DNA of 5,793 bases from Bacillota bacterium (GTDB taxonomy: Bacteria > Bacillota > Clostridia > Oscillospirales > Ruminococcaceae). The stretch spans positions 1 to 5,793 of the forward strand of contig JAEWGD010000010.1 of NCBI GenBank assembly GCA_023388515.1. The letters run 5' to 3'. Position 1 is the first letter of the stretch. Every line of letters starts with the position of its first letter. The notes under the pieces are model-generated. The model saw nothing but the letters and a program-made list of their open reading frames with translations. It was not told the origin of the DNA and did not search any database. Below are positions 1-5,157 of this stretch, piece after piece. The position numbers and the translations under genes are program-made.

Positions 1-1
1 A

Positions 2-100
2 CTGGATAAACCATTATCCACGCAAGATTTTAGATGGAAAATCAGCAAATATGCTATCAACAATTTAATTGGTCGCTTAACAGAAAATATTTTTATTTAA
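2..100 (+). CDS. C-terminal fragment of an unidentified protein
   Basis: One frame is open from the left edge to a TAA at 98-100 and gives 32 residues; the other two + frames contain stops early on. The piece is polar and basic near its start (residues 8-15 contain QDFRWKIS) and ends in LTENIFI. I recognise no family from so short a tail, and no catalytic motif is visible. The reading as a gene end rests on the open frame and on the weak hairpin with a T-run that follows 17 bp after the stop. It could be a chance frame in AT-rich DNA, but the codons used (ggt, cgc, acg, ggc-type codons mixed with AT-rich ones) are not those of random intergenic sequence here. Function cannot be assigned. Confidence 0.5.
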   Translation: MDKPLSTQDFRWKISKYAINNLIGRLTENIFI

Positions 101-117
101 GTTGGTCATTTTATATT

Positions 118-142
118 GCAATTTATATTATATTGCTTTTTT
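118..142 (+). terminator. Weak intrinsic terminator after the partial gene
   Basis: GCAAT (118-122) pairs with ATTGC (132-136) and is followed directly by six T (137-142). Two more A-T pairs can form inside after one mismatch. The stem is short and AT-rich, so this is a modest terminator at best. Its position just after the stop at 100 and just before the tRNA promoter fits a transcription boundary. Confidence 0.4.
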
Positions 143-153
143 AAAAATTTATC

Positions 154-182
154 TTGACAAAATGGTTTTTATGTGATAAAAT
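154..182 (+). promoter_or_regulatory. Sigma-A-type promoter of the tRNA-Leu gene
   Basis: A perfect -35 box TTGACA (154-159) is followed after 17 bp by TAAAAT (177-182), one base from the TATAAT consensus. Transcription would start near 189, about ten bases before the tRNA 5' end, leaving a short leader for RNase P to remove. The near-consensus boxes are what is expected for a stable RNA gene. Confidence 0.85.
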
Positions 183-199
183 ATTTAGGTAGTATAAAA

Positions 200-286
200 G
201 CCGATGTGATGGAATTGGCAGACGTGCTGGACTCAAAATCCTGTGGTAGTGATACCGTGCCGGTTCGACCCCGGCCATCGGCACCA
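200..286 (+). tRNA. tRNA-Leu (anticodon CAA)
   Basis: A complete class II tRNA folds here. The acceptor stem is 200-206 with 276-282, discriminator A is 283 and the CCA end is encoded (284-286). The anticodon loop is 232-238 with anticodon CAA at 234-236, reading UUG leucine codons. The long variable arm has a 4-bp stem, GGTA (245-248) with TACC (253-256), as expected for leucine tRNAs. The T stem is 259-263 with 271-275, around the loop TTCGACC. The anticodon stem (227-231 with 239-243) has one non-Watson-Crick pair, U228 opposite U242; otherwise all stems close. It has its own promoter and terminator and is probably a single-gene transcript. Confidence 0.97.
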
Positions 287-291
287 ATAAG

Positions 292-333
292 AGTATTGTG
301 ATGTATCTGAATTGTGCATCCCAATACTTTTTT
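292..333 (+). terminator. Intrinsic terminator of the tRNA transcript
   Basis: AGTATTG (292-298) pairs with CAATACT (322-328). After one mismatch the stem continues with GATG (300-303) against CATC (317-320), around a 13-base loop. A run of six T (328-333) follows the 3' arm at once. It begins six bases after the encoded CCA end, so it should end the tRNA precursor transcript. Confidence 0.85.
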
Positions 334-378
334 CTTATATAGAAAAATTTTAGTTTAAGCCAAAGTTTTATTGTGAAA

Positions 379-384
379 AAGGAG
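379..384 (+). promoter_or_regulatory. Ribosome binding site that fixes the start of the pseudouridine synthase
   Basis: AAGGAG at 379-384 is followed by a 6-base spacer and GTG at 391. The frame is open further upstream to a GTG at 373, but that start would put this Shine-Dalgarno sequence inside the coding region and has no good site of its own ahead of it. Confidence 0.8.
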
Positions 385-390
385 AAACCA

Positions 391-1308
391 GTGGGGAAAG
401 TTAAAAGAAGAAGAGGGCAGAGGAAAACTATCCGTAAGCCTGATATAGAAATTGTTGTAAATGAAACAAGTGGATTGTTAGAGTTTTTGCTGAAAAATCT
501 TAATAAATATTCAAGAAATAATGTTAAATCTTTGCTGTCACATAGGGAAGTTTTTGTTGATGGTAAGGTGGTTACGCAGTTTGACTATGAGTTGCATGAG
601 GGGCAGAAAATTCGTATCGCTCAGCCAGCAACCAAAATTGAAAAGCAAGCTGAATTGCTTGATATTGTCTTTGAAGATGATGATATTATTGTAATAAATA
701 AGCCAGCTGGCTTGCTTTCTATGTCAACTGAAAAAGAAAAGCATATGACAGCTTATCATATATTAACTGAGTATATGCAGATGAAGAACACCAAAAGTCG
801 TGTTTTTATTGTGCATCGCCTTGACCGTGATACTTCTGGAATTATTATGTTTGCTAAAAATGAAAAGATGAAGATGGCATTACAGGACAAATGGGCAGAA
901 ATAGTTGCAACAAGGGCGTATGTCGCAGTTGTTGAGGGTGTGCCTGATGATAAAAGTGGTAGAATTCACACATGGCTTAAGGAAACTGAAACCTTGCTTA
1001 TGTATTCTAGCAGAGTTGACGGCGACGGGTTGGAGGCTATCACCAACTATAAAGTTCTAAAGTCTGGAACTGATTATTCTTTGGTTGATATTAGCTTGGA
1101 AACTGGGCGAAAAAATCAAATTCGTGTGCATATGAAGGAGCTTGGAAACAGCATAGTAGGCGATAAAAAATATGGTGCAAAAACCAATCCCCTAAAGCGT
1201 TTGGCATTGCACGCATACAAGCTTGAGATTACACATCCGTTCACAGACGAAATGTTGACTTTTGAAACGAAAGTTCCTAAGGGTTTCAATGGTTTGATAG
1301 ATAAGTAA
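391..1308 (+). CDS. RluA/RluD-family rRNA (or tRNA) pseudouridine synthase
   Basis: The 305-residue product should isomerise specific uridines in structured RNA, usually 23S rRNA, to pseudouridine in the cytoplasm. After a very basic N-terminus (KRRRGQRK near residue 5) comes an S4-like RNA-binding domain at about residues 24-75. The catalytic domain begins with the conserved stretch ending INKPAGLLS at about 102-110. The hallmark HRLDRDTSG is at 142-150, with D145 as catalytic aspartate; the conserved GRKNQIRVH is at 239-247 and LALHAY at 271-276. Length and domain order match the family. I chose GTG 391 over the in-frame GTG 373 because of the Shine-Dalgarno site at 379-384; the longer form would be 311 residues. 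Only 23 bp separate it from the ywbE-like gene, so the two are probably cotranscribed. Which uridine is modified cannot be read from the sequence, so no symbol is given. Confidence 0.93.
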   Translation: MGKVKRRRGQRKTIRKPDIEIVVNETSGLLEFLLKNLNKYSRNNVKSLLSHREVFVDGKVVTQFDYELHEGQKIRIAQPATKIEKQAELLDIVFEDDDIIVINKPAGLLSMSTEKEKHMTAYHILTEYMQMKNTKSRVFIVHRLDRDTSGIIMFAKNEKMKMALQDKWAEIVATRAYVAVVEGVPDDKSGRIHTWLKETETLLMYSSRVDGDGLEAITNYKVLKSGTDYSLVDISLETGRKNQIRVHMKELGNSIVGDKKYGAKTNPLKRLALHAYKLEITHPFTDEMLTFETKVPKGFNGLIDK

Positions 1309-1331
1309 ATTAATATTTAGGGTGGTATATT

Positions 1332-1526
1332 ATGGGTGGACAAAACAGAGATAATATAAAAATCGGTGCAGAGGTTGAAATAGTTTTAAAAAAGGATCAG
1401 CCAACTGGAAAGCTGACTAGAGGTCATGTTAAGCGTATTCTCACCAACAGCAAGGTTCATCCACATGGAATAAAGGTAATGCTTGTTGAACAGGATATGG
1501 TTGGTAGGGTTCAGAATATTTTATAA
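1332..1526 (+). CDS. ywbE: YwbE-family small protein (DUF2196)
   Basis: This 64-residue protein matches the YwbE family of Firmicutes from memory of its features: N-terminal GGQNRDNIK, then a stretch EVEIVLKKDQPTGKLTRG (about 15-32), the ILTNSKVHPHGIKV block (about 37-50) and a C-terminal VGRV. It is full length for the family. The biochemical role is not known to me; the compact, basic, beta-rich appearance would suit a small nucleic-acid-binding fold, but that is inference. ATG 1332 has a GGTGG Shine-Dalgarno element at 1321-1325, six bases away. It lies 23 bp after the pseudouridine synthase and just before a strong hairpin, so it looks like the last gene of that transcript. Confidence 0.9.
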   Translation: MGGQNRDNIKIGAEVEIVLKKDQPTGKLTRGHVKRILTNSKVHPHGIKVMLVEQDMVGRVQNIL

Positions 1527-1537
1527 TAAAAAAACAG

Positions 1538-1570
1538 AAATCCCCATTGCTTTATTAGCATGGGGATTTT
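1538..1570. terminator. Bidirectional intrinsic terminator between convergent genes
   Basis: A perfect 10-bp stem is formed by AAATCCCCAT (1538-1547) and ATGGGGATTT (1560-1569), with three more inner pairs possible. On the + strand a short T-run ends the ywbE transcript; on the - strand the stem is followed by TCTG and seven T (rich run at 1527-1533), ending the permease transcript. The - strand permease gene stops at 1555-1557, inside the loop, so one arm of the stem is coding. Confidence 0.85.
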
Positions 1571-1950
1571 GTATTAGTATCATGGTTTTCGTCTGTTTTA
1601 TCCTTGCTGAACAATTCCTTTATTCCTATTATAAAGATAAAAACTGCGAACATTTTTGTTAGTATTGATGAGCCGAAACTTTTTGCTAAAAAAGTACCGA
1701 TCACTGCAAAAACAACTCCACAAGCTATTGACGGGATACAGGCTTTCCAGTCAATAAGCTTGTTTTTTGTATGGACAATTAGTGATAGCGTTGCTATGGG
1801 TATGAAAAAAAGCAAGTTTATTCCTTGTGCCTCAAGCTGGTCAGTGCCATTGAAAACGGTTAAATAGATGATGAGAATCATGCCACCACCAAGCCCTAAT
1901 GACGCAAATAAGCCAGTTAGTAATGCGACTAATAAAATTATATAGTTCAT
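1555..1950 (-). CDS. TauE/SafE-family (TSUP) permease half, second subunit
   Basis: The 131-residue product is an integral membrane protein with about four hydrophobic segments (roughly residues 2-32, 42-60, 69-91 and 96-113) and a polar tail rich in K, D, E, N and T. The glycine-rich GLFASLGLGGGMILI near the first helix is the repeated signature of the TSUP family, whose members export or import sulfite, sulfoacetate, taurine-derived or other organic anions. Usual family members are near 250 residues with the four-helix unit twice; this gene carries one unit. It overlaps the upstream half-gene by 4 bp (ATGA, 1947-1950), so translation is probably coupled; a GGAG lies 5' of the start but at a long distance. 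The last residues K-S-P-C are encoded by an arm of the terminator hairpin. The substrate cannot be told. Confidence 0.85.
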   Translation of the reverse strand: MNYIILLVALLTGLFASLGLGGGMILIIYLTVFNGTDQLEAQGINLLFFIPIATLSLIVHTKNKLIDWKACIPSIACGVVFAVIGTFLAKSFGSSILTKMFAVFIFIIGIKELFSKDKTDENHDTNTKSPC

Positions 1951-2297
1951 TTAATAAACAACCTAACTCCAGAAATAATAAGGATTAGTCCGAACACTCT
2001 CTTTAATATTTTGTCAGGAATCTTTTTAATAAGAAGTCCGCCAATAACAGCACCGATTAAGCCTAATGGAATAAGTTTTATTGTATAAGAAAAGTTAAGG
2101 TTACCATTTTTGGCGTAGAAAAAACAGCTTACAATGCTAAGTGGAAGCGTGATTGCAAGCGAAGTTGCGTGACTATTCTTGACATCTAGTCCACCTTTTT
2201 TCAGCATTGGAACAGCAATAATTCCCCCACCTGAACCAAAAATTCCGTTTATAAGACCGATAATAGCACCTAACGCACTAGAATATAGCTTAGACAA
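1947..2297 (-). CDS. TauE/SafE-family (TSUP) permease half, first subunit
   Basis: This 116-residue membrane protein has about four hydrophobic segments (roughly residues 8-31, 42-60, 70-88 and 96-114), with basic loops such as KK at 33-34, KK at 90-91 and K98-R100 that should face the cytoplasm. GIFGSGGGIIAVPML (about 18-32) is the glycine-rich TSUP signature and AVPML is typical of the N-terminal half of full-length members. The start is TTG 2297, supported by GGGAGGA at 2303-2309 with a 5-base spacer; an upstream ATG at 2311 is out of frame. It stops in the ATGA shared with the next half. I infer that the two halves make one transporter. A frameshifted full-length gene is less likely, since each half has its own complete four-helix unit and the junction is a standard overlap. 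Confidence 0.85.
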   Translation of the reverse strand: MSKLYSSALGAIIGLINGIFGSGGGIIAVPMLKKGGLDVKNSHATSLAITLPLSIVSCFFYAKNGNLNFSYTIKLIPLGLIGAVIGGLLIKKIPDKILKRVFGLILIISGVRLFIK

Positions 2298-2329
2298 GGT
2301 AATCCTCCCATAACAAAAATCATGATAAT

Positions 2330-2353
2330 GGCTGTAAGCCTTAACTTACAGCC
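2330..2353 (-). terminator. Intercistronic stem-loop (weak terminator or processing hairpin)
   Basis: A perfect 9-bp inverted repeat, GGCTGTAAG (2330-2338) and CTTACAGCC (2345-2353), encloses a 6-base loop. It lies 6 bp after the stop of the 57-residue gene and before the permease genes on the - strand. No T-run follows the stem directly; five T come only about ten bases later. It may therefore cause partial termination or set RNA stability between the two parts of one transcript. Confidence 0.5.
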
Positions 2354-2359
2354 AGAAAA

Positions 2360-2533
2360 TTAATTAATCATTGATGAAAAACCGTCAACAACAGTACCGA
2401 AGGCTCTAAGTGCCTTGCCTGTATTTTTTTTCAAGTCACGCTTTTGTCTTGGCGATGATTGAGATATAACATACACCATCGCACCAACAGTTGCACCGAG
2501 AGTAACACCTTTTATAACAGGTTTTAACTTCAT
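2360..2533 (-). CDS. Small single-span membrane protein, function unknown
   Basis: The best start is ATG 2533, giving 57 residues; the in-frame GTG at 2542 sits inside the Shine-Dalgarno sequence GAGGTG (2540-2545), which lies six bases before the ATG. The product begins basic (MKLKPVIKG), has one hydrophobic segment at about residues 8-25 (VTLGATVGAMVYVI), then a basic polar part (PRQKRDLKK at about 28-36) and a short amphipathic tail. This gives an N-terminal anchor with a small positively charged domain, probably cytoplasmic. It resembles in general shape YtxH-type small proteins, but I cannot make a family assignment. It lies 94 bp after the sleL-like gene and 62 bp before the permease pair on the same strand. 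Confidence 0.75.
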   Translation of the reverse strand: MKLKPVIKGVTLGATVGAMVYVISQSSPRQKRDLKKNTGKALRAFGTVVDGFSSMIN

Positions 2534-2539
2534 TTTAAC

Positions 2540-2545
2540 CACCTC
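2540..2545 (-). promoter_or_regulatory. Ribosome binding site that fixes the start of the 57-residue protein
   Basis: GAGGTG on the - strand (2545 down to 2540) is six bases from ATG 2533. It overlaps the alternative in-frame GTG 2542, which makes that longer start unlikely. Confidence 0.75.
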
Positions 2546-2636
2546 TTTAGTAATATGATTGTAATTTTAGTATTAGCCTTTATCGCATAATCATACATAT
2601 TAAAGTTTGGTAAAATGAAAAGCTTATTTTACAAAA

Positions 2637-3917
2637 TTAAGTTTTTTCTATTTCAAAAAGGTTATTGAGAACTGCCCAATTTTGTGGGAATGGACGCATT
2701 GTGTTCCAGTAACCGACTCCACGAAGATTATTTTCTGGAACAAGTGAAAGCTTTGCCAAAATACTCCTAGCGTCCTCAAACCAAACGATATGCTCAGACC
2801 CGTCTGGTGCAATATATGTATAAAATGGTGTTTGTGCTAGTTCATCAAATTGTATTTCAGCACCAAAAAGCTTTGCCCTCTGTACAGCCTGAAGATTGCC
2901 TATTGTTTCAGCTCTTGATTCACCTCTTACATATGGCAACCTCCAGTCATAACCATAATTAGGGATACCAAGTAGAATTTTTTCAGGTGGTATTTCTGAT
3001 AAAGCATAATTAAGTACAGTTTTTACGTTGTTTAAAGGGGCAACAGCCATTGGTGGACCGTATGTATAGCCCCATTCATAAGTCATAACCAAAACGGTAT
3101 CAGCAATTTCCCCAATTGCTTTATAGTCCTGTGCTTCATATAGCAATCCAGTCTGTTCAGCAGATGTTTTCGGAGCAAGGTCTACATTGACTGTAAAGCC
3201 TTCAGCATGAAGTCGATTGGTTACATTTCTGATAAAATCTATGTATTGCTGTCTTGATTCAGGAGCGACAAATTCAAAATCAATATCCAACCCTAAATAT
3301 CCCTTTTCTTTCATAGTCGAAACAATATTTTCTATCAGATTATTTTGTATTTCTTGGTCAGCAAAAATATATTTTACAATTTCGCTATTGAATTCGCCAG
3401 TTTCATCAACGGTTGAAAGCAACATAATTGGAGTTGCGTTGAACGCATAAGCCTTTGATATTAATTCTTCATCATCTATGCCTATTAGTTCGCCACTTCT
3501 TGTAAAGCCATAACCAAATATAGTCAATTGAGTTAGAAATGGCAGAGCATATTCAAGAACTAATTTTTCGATATTTGGGTATGCGTATGAATTTACAAGC
3601 ACATTCCTTAGTTTTTCATCTGCAAAGGAAACCACAAGAGTTTCACCTGCAAATAACTCTGGCTGACTAGTCAAAAAAGGATTATTTTGTAGTAATTCCA
3701 TTTCAGTAAGCCCGTATTGTGAGGCGATACCTTGAATAGTTTCACCAGATGTAACGGTATGGATAACTTCGGGGATAAGCACAACTATTGCTTGCCCGAC
3801 TACTAAATTATTAGGCTCAAGTACACCATTATCGGAAATAAGACGTTCACTGGATACATTATACATTGCTGCAATGTCGTTTAAAGTTTCACCAGCTTTT
3901 ACAATATGAATAAACAA
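2637..3917 (-). CDS. sleL: LysM-LysM-GH18 spore cortex-lytic/peptidoglycan hydrolase (SleL/YaaH-like)
   Basis: The 426-residue protein has two LysM peptidoglycan-binding domains (about 2-48 and 51-97) and a glycoside hydrolase family 18 domain (about 105-420). The GH18 signature is at 208-215, with D211, D213 and the catalytic acid E215 in LDIDFE; the first aspartate of the general DxxDxDxE pattern is leucine, as I recall for SleL/YaaH relatives. MTYEWG (278-283) and GYWNTMRPFPQNW (402-414) are further conserved active-site blocks. The family acts as N-acetylglucosaminidase on cortex muramic-lactam peptidoglycan during germination. There is no signal peptide, in keeping with a mother-cell-made protein placed on the spore by its LysM domains. 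The start is TTG 3917, with AAGGAGG at 3926-3932 eight bases upstream. That site lies in a hairpin (separate entry). Expression in the mother cell late in sporulation is inferred. A vegetative cell-wall role cannot be excluded. Confidence 0.9.
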   Translation of the reverse strand: MFIHIVKAGETLNDIAAMYNVSSERLISDNGVLEPNNLVVGQAIVVLIPEVIHTVTSGETIQGIASQYGLTEMELLQNNPFLTSQPELFAGETLVVSFADEKLRNVLVNSYAYPNIEKLVLEYALPFLTQLTIFGYGFTRSGELIGIDDEELISKAYAFNATPIMLLSTVDETGEFNSEIVKYIFADQEIQNNLIENIVSTMKEKGYLGLDIDFEFVAPESRQQYIDFIRNVTNRLHAEGFTVNVDLAPKTSAEQTGLLYEAQDYKAIGEIADTVLVMTYEWGYTYGPPMAVAPLNNVKTVLNYALSEIPPEKILLGIPNYGYDWRLPYVRGESRAETIGNLQAVQRAKLFGAEIQFDELAQTPFYTYIAPDGSEHIVWFEDARSILAKLSLVPENNLRGVGYWNTMRPFPQNWAVLNNLFEIEKT

Positions 3918-3959
3918 AAAAATCGCCTCCTTAGCATATTGTATGCGAATAAGAGGCGA
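3916..3959 (-). terminator. Terminator-like hairpin containing the sleL ribosome binding site
   Basis: Read on the - strand, TCGCCTC (3959-3953) pairs with GAGGCGA (3929-3923), and an inner stem GCATA (3946-3942) pairs with TATGC (3938-3934) around a 3-base loop. Seven T (3922-3916) follow the 3' arm at once. It lies 63 bp after the maf stop, so it is a good intrinsic terminator for the tautomerase-maf transcript. The same 3' arm is the Shine-Dalgarno AAGGAGG (3932-3926) of the sleL-like gene, and the T-run contains the first two bases of its TTG start. Confidence 0.75.
3937..3945 (-). promoter_or_regulatory. Sporulation-sigma-like -10 sequence ahead of sleL
   Basis: The - strand reads CATACAATA at 3945-3937. 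This fits the Bacillus/Clostridium mother-cell -10 patterns as I know them: CATACAnT for sigma-E and CATAnnnTA for sigma-K. A start about seven bases on would fall at the sleL Shine-Dalgarno sequence. I do not see a convincing -35 partner at normal spacing, so this is a weak call supported mainly by the gene's likely sporulation role. Confidence 0.35.
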
Positions 3960-4021
3960 AAAATTAATATGTTTACTATTAAATATTGGAATTTAATAAA
4001 TAGATAAAACTTGAGTTTATG

Positions 4022-4591
4022 TTACTTTAAAAGTGATATTTCTTTATCTAAAACTCTTTTCAGTTTAGCGATTGGTAGACCGACTACATTAAAATAATCG
4101 CCATCAATCTTCTCAACAAGAACAGCACCAAAGCCTTGAATTCCATAGCCCCCAGCCTTGTCGAATGGCTCATTTGTAGCAATATAATTTGTCATTTCTA
4201 AGTCGGACAGCTCATAGAATTTAACATAGGTTGTTTCAGAAAAGCAAAAAGATTTCTGACTACCAAAGCAAACAGTAACCCCTGTAACCACCTTATGAGT
4301 TCTTCCCGACATCGTTTCAAGCATCTTTTTGCAGTCGTTTTCATCAACAGGCTTACCCAAGATTTTATTATCAATTATAACAGTAGTGTCGCAACCGATA
4401 ATAATGTCATTAGGATAGCTGTTCATCACATGATTAGCCTTTTTAACTGCAAGATATTCAGCAGCTTTTTCAGGCTCAATATCACTAGGAATACTCTCAT
4501 CAATATCAGCAGGAATAGTTTCAAAATCACTGCAAATAATCTTTAAAAGCTCCTGTCGTCGTGGAGATGCTGAAGCAAGAATAATTTTCAT
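4022..4591 (-). CDS. maf: Maf-family nucleotide pyrophosphatase
   Basis: The 189-residue cytoplasmic enzyme should hydrolyse nucleoside triphosphates to the monophosphate and pyrophosphate. The Maf/YhdE subgroup acts on dTTP, UTP and modified pyrimidine nucleotides, limiting misincorporation; older work names it a septum formation inhibitor. The family motifs are all present: LASASPRRQELL at 5-16, GCDTTV at 66-71 with D68 as likely catalytic base, GKP at 79-81, SGRTH at 95-99, the EPFDKAGGYGIQG block at 141-153 and GDYFNVVGLP at 164-173. SASPRR favours the YhdE-type rather than the YceF (m7GTP) type. Length is normal. ATG 4591 directly abuts the TAA of the tautomerase gene with no gap; AAAGGA in the end of that gene serves as a rather distant ribosome binding site, so translation is probably coupled. 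The transcript likely ends in the hairpin at 3916-3959. Confidence 0.94.
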   Translation of the reverse strand: MKIILASASPRRQELLKIICSDFETIPADIDESIPSDIEPEKAAEYLAVKKANHVMNSYPNDIIIGCDTTVIIDNKILGKPVDENDCKKMLETMSGRTHKVVTGVTVCFGSQKSFCFSETTYVKFYELSDLEMTNYIATNEPFDKAGGYGIQGFGAVLVEKIDGDYFNVVGLPIAKLKRVLDKEISLLK

Positions 4592-4825
4592 TTATAGTAA
4601 ATCCTTTGGGTCATATTCAGGCTTTTTCATAATAGATGGGTTTTCAGCAATTTCCTTAGCGAAAACATCTTGCCATTCCTGTGCAGTATAATCCTCAACA
4701 GCAACGGAAACATGGCTTTCACCACAACCAAGAGCATCGCATAAAGCATCAGTTAGCTTTTTTACTGCAAGAGCCTTTTGTTCATCAGTTCTACCTTTTA
4801 GCATTTTAATTGAAATATGTGGCAT
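4592..4825 (-). CDS. pptA: 4-oxalocrotonate tautomerase family protein (PptA-like)
   Basis: The 77-residue protein begins MPHISIKML, so removal of Met exposes the N-terminal proline that acts as general base in the 4-oxalocrotonate tautomerase superfamily. The beta-alpha-beta unit is at about residues 2-45 (VKKLTDALCDALG in the helix, HVSVAVEDY in the second strand). It is longer than the classic 62-residue enzyme and carries a tail with EIAENPSIMKKPEY, close in length and pattern to E. coli PptA (YdcE, 77 residues), including the EW motif and the KKP-x-Y element. Such proteins form dimers or hexamers and tautomerise enol/keto substrates such as phenylpyruvate; the physiological substrate is unknown. 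ATG 4825 has GGAGGT (4832-4837) at a 6-base spacing. It is the first gene of a two-gene unit with maf. Confidence 0.88.
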   Translation of the reverse strand: MPHISIKMLKGRTDEQKALAVKKLTDALCDALGCGESHVSVAVEDYTAQEWQDVFAKEIAENPSIMKKPEYDPKDLL

Positions 4826-4870
4826 AATTAGACCTCCATAATATAAAGTTGGTATATTTACCTAACTAAT

Positions 4871-4879
4871 ATTATAACA
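4871..4879 (-). promoter_or_regulatory. Extended -10 promoter of the tautomerase-maf unit
   Basis: The - strand reads TGTTATAAT (4879-4871), a perfect TATAAT with the TGn extension. The region at the normal -35 distance is only T-rich, which is common for extended -10 promoters. The start point would be near 4864, giving a leader of about 40 bases before ATG 4825. Confidence 0.7.
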
Positions 4880-4929
4880 TAATAAAGCTAGAAATAAAAG
4901 CGTGCAAAAAAATTATTTACAAATAGTTA

Positions 4930-4958
4930 TTGAAATATTAAACTAATAGGTTTATAAT
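4930..4958 (+). promoter_or_regulatory. Sigma-A-type promoter P1 of the repeat-protein gene
   Basis: TTGAAA (4930-4935) and TATAAT (4953-4958) are separated by 17 bp, a near-consensus match. A transcript would begin near 4965 and have a leader of roughly 190 bases before ATG 5158, including the inverted repeats at 4979-5010. The AT-rich setting raises the chance of accidental matches. Confidence 0.6.
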
Positions 4959-4978
4959 AAAATTTCACTGTTTAAATG

Positions 4979-5010
4979 TCTTGAGTTATTCATTGTTTCA
5001 AGAGATGAAT
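4979..5010 (+). repeat. Interlocked inverted repeats in the predicted P1 leader
   Basis: TCTTGA (4979-4984) can pair with TCAAGA (4998-5003), and ATTCAT (4988-4993) with ATGAAT (5005-5010). The arms alternate, so the two hairpins exclude each other; the one-base gap between the last two arms makes a true pseudoknot unlikely. The second hairpin is followed by TTTT, though its stem is weak. Confidence 0.4.
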
Positions 5011-5094
5011 TTTGCTTAACTATAAAATATGATAAAAATAAACAGTAATTTTTATAAAACAGTACTAGACTTTGGTTAAAATATAAAAAAAGTA

Positions 5095-5123
5095 TTGCTT
5101 TTCATAGCAAAATGATGTATACT
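5095..5123 (+). promoter_or_regulatory. Sigma-A-type promoter P2 of the repeat-protein gene
   Basis: TTGCTT (5095-5100) and TATACT (5118-5123) are 17 bp apart, giving a start near 5130 and a short leader. A dyad TTGCT (5095-5099) and AGCAA (5106-5110) covers the -35 box and could be an operator, but it is only 5 bp per arm. Confidence 0.6.
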
Positions 5124-5157
5124 TTTAATAAGTAATTATATCGTTAGGGGGATTAAT

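Larger units (their letters stand above)
4826..5157. other. Divergent intergenic region with promoters for both sides
   Basis: This 332-bp gene-free stretch is very AT-rich. It holds an extended -10 promoter reading left (4871-4879), two sigma-A-type promoters reading right (4930-4958 and 5095-5123), interlocked 6-bp inverted repeats (4979-5010), and a small dyad (5095-5110) over the second right-hand promoter. I see no RNA gene, no convincing small coding sequence and no strong terminator in it. Confidence 0.7.

Noticed and set aside
312..340. Possible promoter for the pseudouridine synthase (TTGTGC, 17 bp, TTATAT)
   Set aside because: The -35 match is poor and lies in the loop of the tRNA terminator; the true promoter of this gene remains unclear.
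1604..1867. 87-codon + strand open frame
   Set aside because: It lies antisense within the permease half gene, has no ribosome binding site, and its translation has no family features.
1947..1950. Frameshift explanation for the two permease genes
   Set aside because: Both halves are complete four-helix units with separate starts, and the ATGA overlap is a normal operon junction.
2555..2600. Sporulation-type promoter (TGTATG, 17 bp, AATACTA on the - strand) ahead of the 57-residue gene
   Set aside because: Both boxes miss key bases of the sigma-G pattern and such matches are frequent in AT-rich DNA.
2610..2632. Inverted repeat GTAAAAT / ATTTTAC just after the sleL stop
   Set aside because: The stem has one G-C pair per end only and no T-run follows on the - strand, so it is not called a terminator.
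3217..3450. 77-codon + strand open frame
   Set aside because: It is antisense to the GH18 domain, whose conserved catalytic motif covers the same bases.
4295..4546. 83-codon + strand open frame
   Set aside because: It is antisense to maf and overlaps the conserved motifs of that gene; no start signal is seen.
5040..5064. Direct repeat AAACAGTA at 5040 and 5057
   Set aside because: Eight bases in AT-rich sequence with 17-bp spacing; no dyad or further copy supports an operator.
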